This document shows positions 34,249 to 46,447 of a stretch of 64,000 bases of DNA, piece by piece. The stretch comes from Galeopsis tetrahit. Its lineage: Eukaryota > Streptophyta > Magnoliopsida > Lamiales > Lamiaceae. Below the pieces are notes generated by a model. The model was given only the letters and a program-made list of their open reading frames with translations, was not told the DNA's origin and did not search any database. The number at the start of each line of letters is the position of its first letter. Position 1 is the stretch's first letter. The DNA is taken from positions 78,519,348 to 78,583,347 of the forward strand of contig OY776129.1 in NCBI GenBank assembly GCA_963675135.1, in the 5' to 3' direction. The position numbers were made by a program, and so were the translations under genes.

Positions 34249-36374
34249 TATTTTTTAGAAAGAAGATCTAGAGAAGGGAAAATTTTAATTTAAAGTTTAG
34301 ATTTATGAAGTAGATTTATAGAAGGTGTGAAACAATGTATGTGGAGAAAAAGACAAACAAGACGTAGAAGCATTATAGATGCTTCTAACTAAGGCAATTT
34401 ATTTTATTTAGATATTTTAGAAAAATAATTGGGTATATATATTATTTAATTTATTTATGAATGGAAGGATGTCGGAGGACAAAAAAAATTGAATGAGTTG
34501 AACAGTTTGCGGTTGTGAAGTAAATGAGTTCGTGTCGAGTTATAGATGTCAGACTCAGTGTACATGCATTTAGGTAGTTGGCATTGGTCGTGGGGGATTT
34601 AGGCTAATTATTATTTAATAATAATAATGTGTTAAATAATTAAATGAGTTGGAATTTAATAGATCGTGTATAAAAATTTATAGTTTGGTTGAGTTTTTAG
34701 TTTAGAATAGTTTGATTTGGTGGGTCTTTATAGTCTAATAATTAAAATTCAACTAACTCCTATATGAATAATATGATGAGTAATTTAACATTTTATTTAT
34801 GAATATAATGATTATAAAATATCTAAGTTTTTTGGTATATATACACGTTAATTGGATTTGTGAATAAATATAGGCTTTTTTTTTTTTATCTCCGTCTCCT
34901 ACGATTCAGATTTAAAATTCCGCACTCAATCCACACCTAAAATTATATATAAATATATTATTACTCTTATCAACACAATCCACTTTATATATTTTACATA
35001 AGCATTCAATCATTACTCACATAATTCAATACAATGTCAATTACATCAAATTTCATACTATCAAAATCTCAAAATAAGCATTTTAATTTTTAACTGATAA
35101 AGGGGAAAAAAATATATCTAGTGGTCATATTGAACACCACATAAGTCACCCACAGGCCACAAGTTGCTTGGATCTTCCTATGTTTACTTTTAACTTTCTC
35201 AACTTAGCTAATAAGTCCATTATCAATATATAATTTAATTCATACATTTTATTTGGGTATTATTAATTAATACACATAAAAAATATAAAATGACATATAT
35301 AATTAAAAAAAATTATATATATATATATAACTAGCATTAACTTAATAAATCAATTTTTTCATGAAACTCATGCTTCAATAAGGTCACAGGCAGGTGAGAG
35401 GAATTTTCTAGGCAATTTCTGTATTATTGGATCAAACAATAATAGCAGCTGTACACATTTTTGTATTGTTCTTGCAGATTAATAGATAATTGTGTTTAAT
35501 TTGTTGTTTACAGTAATTAACTAGGTTCTTGTCGGGATGTTTAGTGAGTGAAGGGGACATGATGACTGGATTTATATTTTTTCAACTAATTAATTAGTAG
35601 TCGTAGGAAAGTGCAATTGTGGCCTTAATCATGCTTATTTACTCCATCCTTTTTATAAAGTTCGTCACATTTCTCATTTTATATAAAAAAAATTTTACAC
35701 ACTTATCCATCTTTAATATTTCCCCTTTACTTGTCTCTTTTTTTTTTTTTTTTTTCACCTTCCTTAACCACTCAAGATCATTAATATATTTCTAAAAAAA
35801 TAGGAGTAATTTAGAGAAAACATTGGTAAAATTAGAAAAAACCACAAACTTTTTAAAATAAAATTTAAGATTAAATGAGATAAACTTTACGAAACGGAGG
35901 GAACAGTGTTTAAGAGGTACTTAGGATATCTATTATTAATAATTAGGTGTGTCTTTTGCTAAGTTTTGTAAAAGACAAGATAGTGGTCAACTCATAAGTG
36001 ATATCTGCATGCATAATGCATATGAGATATATGATCAAACAAACTTTATCTATCAATCACAGCCGACAAATTTAATTAGGACTAATATATTCTTTAATAT
36101 ATGATCAAACAAATTTAATGAGTTTAATATAATATACGGTATTTAATAATAAACTACTACTAATTAGTTAAATGTGGTGTTTTGAGAACAATAATTTTAC
36201 TAGTATATGAATACAAATTGATAAATATAGGATAATCGAGTATAAATTATGTTAAAATAGGGTTCAATTGTGTGTAAGTTGCACGATTGTTCTACATTAA
36301 AATGTACGTCATTATACTTTTAAAACGTGTAGTTTATATAAACATACACTTATAAATATAATTTTTTAATTTGT
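34249..36374. other. AT-rich intergenic stretch, no gene
   Basis: The upstream region of the DUF4378 gene, followed by AT-rich DNA. One Stowaway-like MITE is present at 35642-35905. No coding sequence is recognised. Confidence 0.6.
35642..35905. mobile_element. Stowaway-like MITE
   Basis: Left end CTCCATCCTTTTTATAAAGT after TA (35640-35641); right end AACTTTACGAAACGGAGGGA. The right boundary is approximate. Confidence 0.65.
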
Positions 36375-36565
36375 TTAAGTTTTTACTATGATATCCTCAA
36401 TACTTTCTTCAACCTCAACTGGAAAAGACATTTTTTTTGCGAAGCCAATCTTGAGCACAAATTAGACATTGCACTATTTTAGGATTTAATGAACTCTTAA
36501 ATGCATCAAGCACTCGTCCTCCCGTGCTAAAGGCAGATTCTGAAGCTACCGTTGAACCAAAATAG
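36375..36565 (-). pseudogene. hAT transposase C-terminal (dimerisation domain) remnant
   Basis: The minus strand encodes ASESAFSTGGRVLDAFKSSL, then NPKIVQCLICAQDWL, the conserved C-terminal hAT dimerisation motif. In the same frame a stop follows soon after. Shifting one base within an A8 run at about 36431-36438 restores a typical tail (PVEVEESIEDI) to a stop at 36375. All of the transposase upstream of this motif is missing. The AACCGA array at 36700-36857, ending in GCCCACCCCTA, probably marks one end of the same decayed element. Confidence 0.85.
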
Positions 36566-36683
36566 AATGTTGAACTACGGTGGTGGAAGTAGGGGAATCG
36601 ACAGAAATGGAAATGAATGTTTAATTGTTTACTATTAGATTAGATCTAGGGTTTTATATATATATATTTTTTTTATTAATTAA

Positions 36684-36857
36684 TTATATTTATTTATAGT
36701 TCGGTCGGGTTTATTCGATTTTTAGAAAATATAAACCGAATCGAACCGAAAAAATCGAAATTTTAAAAAATTTGAACCGAACCGAACAACCAAATAAACC
36801 GAAATTCGTCGGTTCGGTTCGATTTTTCGATTTTTTCAATTTTATGCCCACCCCTAA
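36684..36857. mobile_element. hAT terminal region with AACCGA array
   Basis: Alternating GGTTCGGTTCGATT and AACCGAACCGAAC words end at TGCCCACCCCTA, whose complement TAGGGGTGGGCA is a common hAT terminus. I see no matching left end. Confidence 0.6.
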
Positions 36858-38336
36858 CATTTTGTTATTAAATTAGTATAGATTTTAATACGGTGGGTGT
36901 CACATTGTGATTATACTTTAATGTTATAAGTGTAAAAAAATAAGTGGTGGAGGGATGGGCATAATTGTGATGTGTTGGATAAAAATACAAATTAAATTAA
37001 TGGACTAAAAACTTTATTCATATTTAGTCAAACAAATTTTGATTCGCAAACGTGGGAAAAAATCAAATCTTTATTTTCTTGTCTACTTAATATCACACCT
37101 AATGGTGAATTGCACGTGCACTTGCCTAGGTTAATTTGGATGTAATAGAAGGGATCCTATGTGGCTATATTTTACTCACATTTTAACAACACATTTTACA
37201 CATAAAATGTGACTAATTAAGATTGTTTTTAAAAAATTGCCGGATTATAAACTCATATTCAAGTCGTTCAAAAATTTCGTATGTATAACTGACTTAACAA
37301 CTCAGTTGTGCTTCACTCATGTACGACTAGAAACTTACTCAATTTTGACAGTCTCAATAAAAAAAAGGAGAATGAATGCAATTTGTATTTGGTTTGGTGT
37401 GATAGAGGAGCTCATATGAAAATGGAGATGGAGGAATGCTGTGATATTCAATAATGAAGTCTTCTTTATCTCTCAAAAAAAAAGAAAAAAAGATATTCTC
37501 AATTCCAAAGTTTATGGAAGAACTCAAGGTGAAACTATGAAGCTGGTTCGTTGTCAAATATCCATTACGGTGTAATTTTTCACTCAATGATTGTGTTTCT
37601 AACCCAAACTTATGCATAGGAGGTTAATATGTAAAATTAGTAGCGGTGTCTTTTCTTCTATTTATGTAATCTGCAACTTGATGGGTATGTCTCATACCCA
37701 TGAGTCCATGACTTATTTATATAAATTTTATTGACGGATAAAAAACTATAAGTTCAAAATAAACTATTATAACATCAAAATAAAGTTACTATAAAACCAA
37801 AATATGAGATACTACAAGACAAACAGTATTTACCGTAAGAACACATTTATAGGACATGTTGCATAGTTCTTAATTGGAAGACAAAAACATGAGATACTAC
37901 AAGACAAACAGTATTTACCGTAAGAACACATTTATACGAAATGTTGCATAGTTCTTAATTGGAAGACAAAAACTCGCGTGTAATGTTACATACTATGTAA
38001 TTGAGCCCATTAAAAAATATAAATTAAACTCTTAGTATGAGTCCATATTTGTGAGTATAACTTGGACACGAATATGAATCATTTAGTGAGTTAAATACAA
38101 ATTACATAGTACATTAGTACGTAACACTAACATACACCAAGAAGATCAACTCAATGCTTCTCACATGTATAAGCGAATATTTCAAAATAAGGAGTATGGA
38201 AACTACTTCAAACTAATGCCTCTGTATTCGATTCTAGAACCGATTAGTTTGGAGGACCAATCTTATCGTCCATTTACGGGGTTTCGTTTATAATCAAGGT
38301 TTTGCGTTTTGTATAGACTTTTGAGAGAGTCATGTG
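36858..38336. other. Intergenic stretch with minor repeats
   Basis: No gene. At about 37417-37455 the plus strand reads WRWRNAVIFNNEV, which resembles a plant LINE motif, but stops surround it. An 85-bp tandem duplication lies at 37804-37973, and a dispersed repeat similar to those near 46900 and 57640 lies at 38224-38290. Confidence 0.5.
37804..37973. repeat. Tandem duplication, 85-bp period
   Basis: Copies 37804-37888 and 37889-37973 are nearly identical (ATGAGATACTACAAGACAAA at each start), with two or three differences. Confidence 0.9.
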
Positions 38337-38908
38337 CAGGGGCGGACGCGCGTATTGCTTGGGGGTGGCCTTGGCCCCCCTCAACATTTGGCCAATTACT
38401 ACTAATACGTAGGAGTAGTATGTATTATGATTTATGTAATGATATATATATATATATATATATTTATGTACAATATAATATATTAAACATGCAAATATGT
38501 CATCAAATTAATAATCATATGATTAATATATATATATAATATATATATTATATATATATAATATTTAATAAAAAAAGTTCATATATAGTTTTATTCTGTT
38601 TTTAATTGGGTTCCCAGATATTAAACGGTGAAATTGATCTCCCGAATTAGTCGACCATATATATACACGGTTTTAATATGAAACTAGATAGTAGATTTTT
38701 ATGAAATCTGCAACCACATGCATAAAACATTTATACTTACAAAAATGCACATGTGATTTATGTACGTATGTGGTTTCATAAAAAATCTAGTATCGAATTC
38801 TATATCATTATATATATATATATATATATCAATTTATTTGGATTTGATCTTCTCTCTATTTTTTTTTTTTTTTTAGCCACATCACTAATTAGTCCTGGGT
38901 CCGCCCTG
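38337..38908. mobile_element. hAT-type MITE with perfect 8-bp duplication
   Basis: Ends CAGGGGCGGACG and GGTCCGCCCTG are inverted, and GTCATGTG is duplicated exactly at 38329-38336 and 38909-38916. The interior is AT-rich with several (TA)n and (AT)n runs near 38443, 38529 and 38810. No coding sequence; 572 bp. Confidence 0.9.
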
Positions 38909-39110
38909 GTCATGTGTGACATAACTTTCATTTTAGTATTTACATTCTATTTTAATTCAAAATACCATTCAGGTAAAGTAATAAGTTCATGAATCATGAA
39001 GTATAAATTGTATAATTTATAAGTAATAAATCACATAATTTCTCTATTGAAAACGAATTAAAAAATATTAGGACTAAGATGCTTTGGCCCAATTCTGATA
39101 TTTTAGGTTT

Positions 39111-40259
39111 GGGTTGGGGTATATACCCCTCCAGCTTTGTTTAATACACTCCCCCTTCCATTTATTAATTTAAAAATATATATGAAATACCATATTTACC
39201 CCTTTAATAAATGTTAGAGATACATACACACCCCTAACTCTAATTTCATCTTCTTCCCCAACCTCTCTACCGCCTCTCGATCTTCTCCTCCCCTTTTTTT
39301 TCCGTTTTCAGCACTCCCCATCTCCATTGCACTGCACCCTTAATACCCTAACCCTAGAATTTTGCCACCACCACCACAACCACCACAAACAAATTCTAAC
39401 ACCCACAAAAATGAACATATTTGATAAAATAAAATAGCAATAACACTCCAATCGACACCATAACCACCGCCTCAAATAAAATTAAAAAAAAAAATCTTAG
39501 TATTTTTAACAAACCAGAGTCGACCAAAAACACTCCGGTCGACACTGGTTTGTCGCCCAAAAACAATCCGATCGACACTGGTTTGTCGCCCAAAAACAAT
39601 CAGATCGACACTGGTTTGTCGCCCAAAAACACTTCGGTCGACCCTGGTTTGTCGACCAAATTTCGAAAGAAATTAAAAAAAAAAAATTAAAAATTGAAAT
39701 TTTCGACTATTATTGATTGCTCAAAAACACTCTCATCGACGACCTATCGTCGACGAGAGTGTTCTTGAGCGACCAATAATGGTCGGTAAAAAAAAAAAAA
39801 AAAAAACAAACAAACCTGTTCTTCGCCGGCGACGGCTTGGGGCGAGCGCTGGCGGGCCGCGACTGCTGGGGGCGAGCGCCGTCGGGCCGCGACGGCTAGA
39901 GACGAAGGAGGGCGGCGGCGTTGCTAGGCGAGAGGGGCGGCGCCGCCGCTTGTTACAGAAAATTAAAAAAAAAGAGCAGAGCGGCGGCGATGGGGAGGGG
40001 GGAGTGCGACGGCGAGGGGGAGGGTGGAGAGCGCCGGCGAGTGGCTCTGTAGAAAACGAAAAAAAAGGGGGAGGAGAAGATTGAGAGAGGCGGTAGAGAG
40101 ATTGGGGAAGAAGATGAAAATAGGGTTAATGGGGTGTATGTATCTATACATCTTATTAAAGGGCAAATATGGTACGGAGTATTTCATATATATTTTTGAA
40201 TTAATAAATGAAAGGGGGGAGTGCATTAAACAAAGCTGGAGGGGTATATACCTCAACCC
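39111..40259. mobile_element. TIR element family B, copy B2 (perfect 9-bp duplication)
   Basis: The terminal inverted repeat begins GGGTTGGGGTATATACCCCT and continues CCAGCTTTGTTTAATACACT with one or two mismatches between ends. TTTAGGTTT is duplicated exactly at 39102-39110 and 40260-40268. Inside is an AT-rich left half with four copies of a phrase containing TCGACACTGGTTTGTCGCCC (39520-39660), then a GC-rich core at 39825-40060. A self-complementary word, CTCTCATCGACGA / TCGTCGACGAGAG, lies near 39730-39765. It ends about 200 bp upstream of the SEND1 start codon. Confidence 0.9.
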
Positions 40260-40460
40260 TTTAGGTTTTGGGCTGTATCACATTTGAGCCCAAACCCACA
40301 CAGGCCCATTAATATGTAAAGCCCATATTCATACAAGATACTCATACAACGGTAAATTTTCCTATTTGGTAAAGTTAAAATTCGGAGCGATAAGCGAAAC
40401 CCCAATGCTCATGATCATTCAATAATCAGCCACTTTCCCTATTTTCCTACTAAAATTGCC

Positions 40461-43400
40461 ATGGGCGTTGGAGGAAATTTCTGGGATTTGCTCAAACCCC
40501 ATGCTAGACTCGAAGGGTTTGATTTCTTGAGGAACAAACGTGTTGCTGTCGACCTGTCTTACTGGATTGTTCAGCATGAGACCGCCATTAAAGGCTACTC
40601 TAGAAACCCCCACATTCGCCTAACCTTCTTCCGCACTGTCAATCTCTTCTCCAAGGTACCACTGTTGCTATTTTTCTAGGTACAACTCTCTTGTGCATGC
40701 AGGGTTTATGATTTTAGGCCTATCAAGTCTCTAATTGAAGTGGGTTTTGGACTATAGGATTAGCCGATTAGGAAAAGGAATGATACTAGCTATACTGTGA
40801 AGTGGGGTTTTTTTGTTTTTTTTTTTTAGTTTTTCCAAGAATTCTTATTATGATAATGATGCTGAAGTAATTCTTAGTGCATAGATTTTGGAATGGTGTT
40901 TGTTTATCTTGGTATTGCACATGTCAATATTTCAATGTATGTTTAGATATGATCTTTGTTTTCATGACATTGGGCCATGGATACAGTTTGGAGCGTATCC
41001 AGTTTTTGTACTTGATGGGACTCCATCTCCGTTAAAATCTCAAGCGAGGATACAACGGTTTTTCAGGCTATCGGGTATTGACTTATCAAGTTTGCCAGAG
41101 GCGGAGAAGGGTGTTTCAGTCCCAAGGAACAGAGCATTCGTGAAATGTATTGAAGAATGCGTGGTGAGTTGATCATTCTCAATGATATTGGGACTCTTGT
41201 GATTAAATATATCCTAATTTATGCTACATTTTCTAGAATGCAGAAATTTCACAATGCTCCTACGTGCAATTCTACACGTGTATTGTTATTAACTGTAGCC
41301 CTACCACTCTTTTATGACTATTGTACGAGACGAGCATATACAGTTATACTTGTTAGTACTTTTAGGAGGTTGTTATTGACTTATTGTGCTCAATGCGGGA
41401 TAAGTGATGCGAAAGTTATGCACAAATTGTCTTTTTCTGTTGTTGCATGACACGTGGCCTCAATGTACGCAATTATGTTTAATTTAGATACGACATTTAA
41501 TCATATTTAATGCTATATGAAATCTGTTTAGTTTTTCCCACCTGCACATTTGGTCATTGTGGTATAGAACATGGTTGGTGGTATTAAGTTAGTGTCAGAA
41601 TTAACTCATAGTCACTTGTACTTTGATAGGAATTGCTTAAACTCCTTGGAATGCCTGTTCTTAAAGCGAAAGGGGAAGCTGAAGCGCTGTGTGCAGAATT
41701 AAATAGAGAAGGATATGTTGATGCTTGTATTACTGCTGACAGCGATGCATTTCTATATGGGGCCCTCTGTGTAGTCAAGAGAATCCAGCCCAACTCAAAA
41801 GTGAATGCTCTTACTTATATTTTGTTTATAACACTTTAGGAACTACACATAATTTATGTTATGCTTACATCTTGTATTGTTCTCCAATTCATCGTGCCCT
41901 CATATTTTGTAATCTACTCTGGTTCACCATGTTTTCATATACTAACATAACCTTCTTATCTTGAACAGGAGCCATTTGAGTGCTATCATATATCTGATGT
42001 CGAGGCTGGTCTTGGGCTAAAGAGAAATCACTTGATAGCTATTTCTTTGTTAGTTGGAAATGATCATGATTTAAACGGTATAACGGGAATTGGGCTGGAA
42101 ACTGCCGTTCGTTTTGTTAAATATTTCTCTGAAGATGAAATATTGAGCAGGTTTGTGTTTCTTATGCTTGTTGGTTGTATATTCATCTCTAAACCATTGG
42201 AAATATTATATGATTTGTTTCTCAGGTTGCATGAAGTAGCAAAAGGAGATGAATCTATATGCTGTTCTGATGTCAAATCACCAAAGATAAAAGTTCCTCA
42301 TTGTTCACAGTGTGGCCATCCGGGAAACAAGAAAGCCCATCTCAAGTTTTCTTGTGAACATTGCAATTCAACTTCTGGCGAGAGTTGCTTGCAGAAACCA
42401 ACGGGATTCAAGTGTTCGTGCTCATCATGTGACTTGGTAAAGCGTTACTCAAGCTTTGCCATATTTAGTCAACCCAGTTGTTAGTCTTATCACTTATGTG
42501 TCTTTTCCCCTGGACTTCAATTTTAGCTTTCTTTCCTTCTTTTTTTTTTCTTTCTTAATCTTAGTATGTGTCTGATCTCAGGATAGGGAAGAAAAAGCGA
42601 AGAAAAAAGATACAACTTGGAAACTTACAGTTTGCCAAAAGATTGCATCCGAGCAAAATTTTCCAAATAATGAAATCATACAGATGTACCTCAGAAACCA
42701 TCATGGGATCGGTATGTTATTAGAGTTGCGTTATTGTATTTTATGTGTTTTATTCGCCAATTCACAGATACCATATACATATTGAGGCAACCAGGAAAGG
42801 GTGTAATCAGCTATGTACATGTGCTGGTGTTCCTCCCTGTCTCTCTCTCTCTAGAAGTTTGTATCATATCATAGTGTTGTGCTCCTTTTCCTTGTCTCAT
42901 GCACACTTGTGTGTTATGAAACAGTTTCTTAATCTACGTTTTGCCTTTTGGCAGATGATGAACCACATATAAGATGGGAAAGCCCTGACACAGAAATGCT
43001 CGTTGATTACCTTTCTTACCAGCAGCATTGGGAGCCATCTTACACTAGACAAAGATTACTTCCGATGTTATCAACTATATATCTCCGAGAAAGGGCCTCA
43101 AATTTAACCAATAACTATCTTTGTGGTCAGTATGAGTTTCACAGCATTAAGCGTATTAAAATAAGATATGGACATGAATCCTATGTTGTTAACTGGAAGA
43201 AAGCTGCTACCAGTTATTTGCGTGATTCTGTCTACCCAATTCCAGAAGAATCTAGTTCAGAGCGCGAATATGTGGAGCTTGATGAAACTATTGATTTGAC
43301 CGAGGAGACTGATGATCCTAATATTCATATTGACACTAGTGGCTGCTTTTTGTCAACTGATGAAGATATGGCGCTTGTTCAAAACGCTTTTTCGGAAGAA

Positions 43401-43753
43401 ACCAGCCAATTTTTGAAGGAAAAGGTTCTCTCTCTCTCTCTCTCCCAAAAAAAAAAGAGTTTTTTTTTTTTCTTTTCCTGGATGTTGATAATAGTTGTGT
43501 AATGTGATAGGAATTGAAAGAAATGAAATCACGAAAAAAGAGATCAAACATGGGCTCACCTGAGAATTCAGAATCTTCTGCTTCACAAACTGTGCAGCTA
43601 AATATCACCGAGTTTTTTCGTTCTTCTAAAGTGCTCAGTCCCAACAAGCCCGAGGGGAATGCAAAGGACAGCGATGGTCCGTCTGGAGGCAAAAGGAAAG
43701 ATTTGAGTTCAAAAATTCCGAAGTCTACAAGGCGCCGTCTCTTATTTGATTAG
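40461..43753 (+). CDS. SEND1: SEND1: XPG/Rad2-family structure-specific endonuclease
   Basis: Eight exons with matching phases: 40461-40655, 40987-41163, 41630-41800, 41969-42150, 42226-42436, 42582-42711, 42955-43424, 43511-43753; 592 residues. The XPG-N domain starts at residue 2 (GVGGNFWDLLKPHARLEGFD, then VAVDLSYWIVQHE with its metal-binding aspartate). The XPG-I domain has KGEAEALCAEL and ITADSDAFLYGA, which hold the conserved acidic residues. A helix-hairpin-helix region follows (LVGNDHDLNGITGIGLETA), then a cysteine-rich insert (HCSQCGHPGNKK, CEHCN, CSCSSCD) and a chromodomain-like part (IRWESPDTEMLVDYL). The C-terminus is serine-rich and basic (KSTRRRLLFD). The plant homologue cleaves Holliday junctions and related branched DNA in the nucleus, overlapping with GEN1. 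The cysteine pairs suggest a zinc-binding insert. Confidence 0.92.
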
Positions 43754-44320
43754 CCCAGCTACCATAAAATCACTTCTCATCTTTGCATTTTATCGGATTA
43801 AACTAGCATTGATTTTTCTTCCTGTCTTGGCCTTGTTGATATTTGAATTCCTTAGAAGTGTAAATAAGCGTTTGTGATGACAATCAGCTTTTTAGTTTAA
43901 TCCCTTTCTCCTCTCTCTCTCCAGAAAAACATCATGTTGAAGGCATTTAATTGCTTTGTCTATGTAATGATGTGCATTTAATGTCTAGGAAAAGAAAATC
44001 TAAATGGCGTGAATAACCGTGTGATTTTTGTTCATATGCAATGTAATAACTAACCAATTAATGCAGGATCTTGAACCTCTTATACCTGAGGGTTAGTTTG
44101 GCCATGGGTCTGAAATCATCCATTGCCAAAACTCCTATCACCAATCATTTGTACATAGTTTTAGTTGATTTTATTTAAAGTAGTTGCAATGTGTTACTTT
44201 TTTATTGGCTGATTATTTTCTGATTTGCAAAATTATATGTTTCCTCTCTATATACCTTGAATTGTGGATTGGTAAGGAACAATTACTTATAAGGTGCATG
44301 CTATTCTCCAATATTACTAC
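43754..44320. other. Gap between SEND1 and the response-regulator gene
   Basis: 3' flank of SEND1 and probable leader of the next gene. No open frame with a domain is present. CT-rich tracts lie near 43905. Confidence 0.5.
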
Positions 44321-46447
44321 ATGGACTACGCAAAAGAAGGCATTGACATAGTAAGTCATTTATTTTTTCTTTCTTCATTGTTTATTATTTGTGACACGAG
44401 AGTTTTAACTTGAGTTTTTCTCTTTATACCCGCCGCAGGTTTCAGGGATGGATGAAAATGAAGTTATCTCTATTTGTATTCTTGTTGTCAAGGAAGATCT
44501 TACATGCAATAACATTTTAGCAGGAGTGCTTCATAGCTGCAAGCACAGAGGTATTAAGGGAAAACTTCAACCCTGAGAGACATAGAGAGATTATTTTTTT
44601 CAGGCTTCATTGAAATTGTGCAACAAGTTACTAGTTGATTAACTTATTTGAATTGGTATTTCTGGTTTTTCCCTCAGTATTGCCTACTGGAGGTGTTCTT
44701 GATGTTTTGCATGCAATTTGGGAGAAAAAAGACGGGCTTGATCTTGTCCTTACGAATGTTGATAAGTTGGGATCGAGTGGCCCTGAAATTATCGAACATG
44801 TTCAGAAAACATTGCATCTTCCTGTTTGGTGTAAGTAGATATCCAAATTCCTCAAATGGGATGCTTCAATAAGTTCTTAAAATTTCCTTTCATGTGTTTC
44901 ATGCAAACTCATATGTAGCATTCTTATTTTTGTTACTTGCAGCGATTTCTCTTGATAAGAGGAAGCTTGAGTCGAAAGGCCAACCATTCAGCTTTGAAGC
45001 ATTCATATTAAATGGTTCAACCATCAATGATGTCAAAAAGCTTTGGGGAGTTGCATTGGAGAGGGAGAGAGGCAAAAATGTAGCAGCCCGTCAAGACGAA
45101 AATGTTCAAAGAGCATCCATGTCTAATATTTCAGTTGAAATAAACAAGACACATTCGAACAAGAAGTGCAAGGGCGTCGATGTTAGTGATGGCAGCGGAG
45201 ATGATCATCCTACAACAAAGAAACAGAGGGTTGCTTGGACACCCGAAAGGCATGAAAAATTCTTGGAAGCCATTGAGATTTTAGGATACGAGAGTAAGAT
45301 CTTTTATTCAGTTCTAGTTAGTTTTTTTATTTATTTTTACTTAAATCTTTATTTATTATTATTATTGTTATTTTCAGATGCAGTTCCCAAAAAAATAGTC
45401 GAAGTTATGAATGACCCTGAGCTTACCAGGGAGAATGTTGCCAGCCATTTACAGGTTTTTCAGTGTGTGTGTGTTTTCTTTTTTAATTAAAATTTGGAAT
45501 TTAAGATGTGTATTTTAGGCATTACTAAAACATTCACATATGAATATTTCATTTGATGATGAGATCTTTGTTTTTAATGCTTTAAGAATGTCCCTTAAAT
45601 TCATTAATGAAAAGATATTATCAAAACCATTGTAATAATATGGCAAAATCTTTAAAATAATGAGCATCATTATCGTTAAGAGGCGTCGTCATTAATTGCT
45701 TTTAATAAAACATTTCAACAATGTCATTTTTTGACCTTTCTGCAGAAGTATCGATTATGCTTGAAACGAGCTCAAGAAGAAATCAGCTCGCTTTCTGGTA
45801 TGAACGCAAGAAACGACTTTCAGGGGTTAAGTTTTGGATCCAATTTAGAAAGGAGAGACTACACAAGCATTGAAGGTTTATTGTTCAGTGATGGAAATGT
45901 GCTGGAGAAGTTGCAGCAGATGCATGTTCCTAATGTCCAATTCACTCCAAACTTCGGAATATACGAGGATCAGAAGAGAAACATGCTTCTGAGTATGGAA
46001 ACCAACAACGTTTCATCAAACACGAGCAAATTTGTTGGAATTAGGGTCACGAGTGATGGGAAGTGTGTCGGGTATGGTAATGCAGAAGCAGATTCAAATA
46101 TGATCAACACTGAGTCTTTTATGTCGTCCTCCAAACAACACACTTCCTTCCATTCGATTGGGGATTCTGGAAACGAAGAAGATACACCTGCAACTGTTGA
46201 TCCATTTCAAACTCCCTTGGTCCATAATGAATCGTCGATGTTCCATTGTGATCTTCCAGTCCCGATGACACCTGAAGATGATTTACCTGTCCAAACTTCG
46301 ATGGCGTTTTACTCTCAGTCACCATTACTGTGTTTTGACGAACTTGAGTTTGACGACGGGCCACAAGAAGGAACAGGAAGCACTTCTCATCAATATGATT
46401 TGCCCCTTTTTGGTCATATAGATGATGCTAATGCTTTATATCTCTAA
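44321..46447 (+). CDS. Type-B response-regulator-like GARP protein with degenerate receiver
   Basis: Model with six exons in phase: 44321-44350 (start uncertain), 44439-44550, 44678-44830, 44943-45293, 45378-45454, 45746-46447; about 474 residues. An alternative start is the ATG at 44448. The N-terminal receiver keeps its fold-like hydrophobic pattern (VISICILVVKEDLTCN, GLDLVLTNVDKLG, LPVWSISLDKR). It lacks the first acidic pair (KED instead of DD), and the phospho-accepting aspartate is asparagine (LTNV for the usual ISDV). The GARP/Myb-like DNA-binding domain is well conserved: KKQRVAWTPERHEKFLEAI, PKKIVEVMNDPELTRENVAS, HLQKYRLCLKR. The remaining 230 residues are acidic and serine-rich, as in activation regions of type-B ARRs. 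It probably binds DNA in the nucleus, but cannot be regulated by phosphorelay in the standard way. Confidence 0.85.

Noticed and set aside
33635..34258. Plus-strand open frame of 207 residues
   Set aside because: It is the antisense shadow of exon 1 of the DUF4378 gene, whose minus-strand model has splice sites, phase and family sequence in its favour.
37360..37460. LINE relic (WRWRNAVIFNNEV)
   Set aside because: The motif is suggestive, but only about 13 codons are readable and stops surround it. I mention it in the intergenic entry and do not list it as a feature.
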